64,000 nucleotides of DNA from Candidatus Chloroploca sp. Khr17 (GTDB taxonomy: Bacteria; Chloroflexota; Chloroflexia; Chloroflexales; Chloroflexaceae), in assembly GCF_004138165.1 (NCBI RefSeq), contig NZ_RYFF01000013.1, forward strand, positions 1 to 64,000, written 5' to 3'. The notes beneath the pieces are model-generated. The model was not told the origin of the DNA, searched no databases, and worked only from the letters and a program-made list of their open reading frames with translations. The translations under genes were made by a program, and so were the position numbers. The number at the start of each line of letters is the position of its first letter. Position 1 is the stretch's first letter. Below, in pieces: positions 62,238 through 64,000 of the stretch.

Positions 62238-63571
62238 CATGCAGCCTCCGGGAGCAACGTTGGCTGGTGTTGAGCAATGATGCGCGTGTAGGTTGCCAGC
62301 AGACAATCCAGTTCTTCATCAATGCTTGTAGGGGGGCGCACCCCCGCCACGAGGCGGGCGAGCAACCCTGGCTCATCACGGAGCCGTTTGATCTGGCGGG
62401 CCAGATCTTTCGCCTCGCCGGGGTGGAAGTGCAGTCCGTCGACCTCATCCTGGACAAGTTCGGCCATGCCGCCAAAGGCCGAGGCGAGCACAGGCCGACC
62501 GGCGCTCTGGGCTTCCAGGATGGTCAGCGGGCTATTTTCGTACCAGATCGAGGGCACAATAATGGCATCAACCCCCGCCAGTACCTCGGCGATCCGTCCA
62601 TTCGCAAAACGCCCGGCAAGCGTGATCCGAGCATCTTTGCCCATCAGATTGCGCAGGCGCTGCGTATACGTTGGATGCTGGTCAAGATCGCCATACACGT
62701 GCAACTGAACCGTGCGCTCGCCCCGCGGCAGCAGGCGCAATGCCTCGATGATCAGATGGACGCCCTTATGCTGCGCAATCTGGCCGATATAGGCGAGGTG
62801 CAAAGGATTGTCCTGCGGTGGTGGCGGTATCTGACGCAAAGGTTCAAGCTTGACGCCAAGGCGCACCACCTGAAGCCGCGCGGGTTCAACCAGGTCACGA
62901 AACATGTCGGCGAGAAATTGTGAAGGCGCGATTACCAGGTCAGCCAGACCGAGGGCCTTGCGTAGATAGGCGCGTCGTGCGGCCTGCTCGTGTCGGCCCG
63001 CCTCACCATTCAAGGCAATCCAGGTACGCCCGGCGGCCCCCCCACTCAGTTGTTCCGTCAGGCGATAGCGCCGCTGATCCTGCTGCAAGCACCAGGCACA
63101 CTCTGCCGGGTCGGCTGGTGGCGTCGTGCAGACCTTGCCATCGCTGCGCAGCAGGGTAATGCGCGGGCAGAGGAACCAGTAGTCATGGAGCGTTACAATG
63201 CTCGGTACACCACATTGATGGGCGGCCTCGATCACCCCCGCGCCAATCAAATAACCGCTGTGCAGGTGCAGTAGATCAGGCCGTGCGGTGCGCATATAGT
63301 CTGCGATCCACGTTGCCACCATCGGGTTCGCGTAGCTCCAGTTGCTTGGTGCATTGCGCAGCCCCAGATGCAAACGCCAGACCGGAACCTCTTCATAGGT
63401 ATCCTGAATGGCCTCAACCCCGGCTGGCCTTTGTTCATCAAGTGTCTCGATACAGACAACCTCGGCCTGGTGGCCGTGGGCAAGCAGCCAGCGTGCCAGT
63501 CGCAACGTGTACAACTCGGCCCCGGCATTGTAGTGCGGTGGAAAGTGGTGAACCGCAAGCAAGACCTTCAT
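62237..63571 (-). CDS. glycosyltransferase family 4
   Basis: The 444-residue GT-B enzyme starts VLLAVHHFPPHYNAGAELYT. A Cys-containing insert (VCTTPPADPAECAWCLQQDQ) occurs in a set of GT4 proteins of polysaccharide clusters, with PSIWYENSPLTILEAQSAG as the EX7E motif. It overlaps the flippase gene by four bases. Confidence 0.88.
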   Translation of the reverse strand: MKVLLAVHHFPPHYNAGAELYTLRLARWLLAHGHQAEVVCIETLDEQRPAGVEAIQDTYEEVPVWRLHLGLRNAPSNWSYANPMVATWIADYMRTARPDLLHLHSGYLIGAGVIEAAHQCGVPSIVTLHDYWFLCPRITLLRSDGKVCTTPPADPAECAWCLQQDQRRYRLTEQLSGGAAGRTWIALNGEAGRHEQAARRAYLRKALGLADLVIAPSQFLADMFRDLVEPARLQVVRLGVKLEPLRQIPPPPQDNPLHLAYIGQIAQHKGVHLIIEALRLLPRGERTVQLHVYGDLDQHPTYTQRLRNLMGKDARITLAGRFANGRIAEVLAGVDAIIVPSIWYENSPLTILEAQSAGRPVLASAFGGMAELVQDEVDGLHFHPGEAKDLARQIKRLRDEPGLLARLVAGVRPPTSIDEELDCLLATYTRIIAQHQPTLLPEAA

Positions 63572-64000
63572 ACTGCCCCCTGCTGTGGTTCAGCCGCCGC
63601 ACGTCGTGTTGCCAACAAGCCACGCACAAAGATCGCCTCTTCTCGCCCTACGACCCGCAACGCAAGGAGCAGCCCAGCATAGACAAGCGCGCCCAACGCA
63701 ATTGTCACGACCACCGGCCACTCACGTCCAACATAAACGAGCAAGCCCATCACGCCCACCGCGGCAACGGTTCGCACGAGTTCACGCCACTGCATCTGGC
63801 CGAGCATATCGCGCAACAGCCAGAGATACTGGCTCACCAGGACAACCTCGGTGACAACGGTAATGATCGCCGCAGCGGCGACACCATAGAACGGGATCAA
63901 GGCCAGGTTCGCGACGATATTGAGGCTACTACTGATCATAATCGCTCGCGCCACCTTGACCTCGCGCCCGGCAATCACGACCACATACCCAAGAAACTCG
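63568..64000 (-). CDS. polysaccharide flippase-like protein (C-terminal part, cut by window edge)
   Basis: The frame stays open to the window end, so only the last 143 residues are seen. They form the final membrane helices of an MOP/MATE-fold exporter: VAGREVKVARAIMI-like start, SLNIVANLALIPFYGVAAAA, TVVTEVVLVSQYLWLLRDML and a Val-rich pair of helices. The segment NIVANLALIPFYGVAAAAI is typical of Wzx flippases. It would move lipid-linked repeat units across the membrane for the polymerase in this cluster. Confidence 0.82.
   Translation of the reverse strand, partial: EFLGYVVVIAGREVKVARAIMISSSLNIVANLALIPFYGVAAAAIITVVTEVVLVSQYLWLLRDMLGQMQWRELVRTVAAVGVMGLLVYVGREWPVVVTIALGALVYAGLLLALRVVGREEAIFVRGLLATRRAAAEPQQGAV

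Noticed and set aside
1-64000. tRNA or rRNA genes, prophage, intact transposase, defence island
   Set aside because: The intergenic gaps show no T-loop or other tRNA pattern and no rRNA-like sequence. Apart from the hicA remnant, no phage, transposase or defence gene was recognised.

Overview
The window looks like chromosome of a filamentous anoxygenic phototroph of the Chloroflexota (Chloroflexales; an Oscillochloris/Chloroploca-like lineage is my best guess). The main pointers are a PucC-type (bacteriochlorophyll delivery family) MFS transporter at 15829-17184, a long two-domain ThyX-family protein, secreted proteins with Pro/Thr-rich linkers and short hydrophobic tails, FWxxxGGLxxFGxPL modules, a zinc-uptake locus of Gram-positive/Chloroflexota style, and many palindromic intergenic repeats. 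I see no rRNA, tRNA, CRISPR array, intact transposase or prophage. The lineage is inferred from gene content, not from a marker-gene search.

Layout. 1-5000: repeat-rich left end with a 5'-truncated stress-protein gene, a fused mannose-1-P guanylyltransferase/phosphomannomutase-like gene, a LiaF-like protein, and a hicA toxin remnant next to a MITE-like element. 5000-13600: mostly housekeeping and envelope genes (EEP-fold phosphodiesterase, gamma-glutamylcyclotransferase-like protein, M14 peptidase, TerB protein, acyl-CoA ligase, and a TPM-domain protein whose reading frame shifts at an A7 slippery site). 13600-23300: ThyX-like protein, PucC transporter plus a four-helix membrane partner, an ABC-2 exporter, an amidase, a GT87-like membrane protein and a GT4. 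23300-33300: a compact chemosensory operon on the minus strand (CheW, CheW-like, MCP, hybrid CheA, CheY, CheB, CheR-TPR, TPR, CheY). 33400-41140: inositol-phosphate synthase, topoisomerase I, then divergent zur and znuACB with a visible Zur-type palindrome.

41400-47330 is a six-gene minus-strand operon (ACP, SDR, AMP-dependent ligase, deacetylase-like protein, hexapeptide acyltransferase, WecB-type epimerase) that I read as making and attaching an unusual acyl group to a surface sugar. 47700-52000 holds two large secreted repeat-linker proteins (LamG-like and PQQ-propeller-like). 52200-64000 is an exopolysaccharide gene cluster: flippase (cut by the window edge), four glycosyltransferases of GT4 type and GT2 type in alternation, an O-antigen ligase/polymerase-like protein, a BNR-repeat secreted protein, a polytopic GT-C-like membrane protein and an alpha/beta-hydrolase lipoprotein. 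The mannose activation gene, the acyl-modification operon, the epimerase and this cluster fit together as a surface polysaccharide programme of a gliding, multicellular phototroph, with the chemosensory operon possibly steering gliding or pili.

The points most worth following up are: the candidate programmed -1 frameshift in the TPM gene (12536-12567), the ACP/ligase/deacetylase operon, the unusual insert domain in ZnuA, the degenerate phosphomannomutase half of the fusion, the structured leader in front of pucC, and the dispersed MITE-like repeat family.
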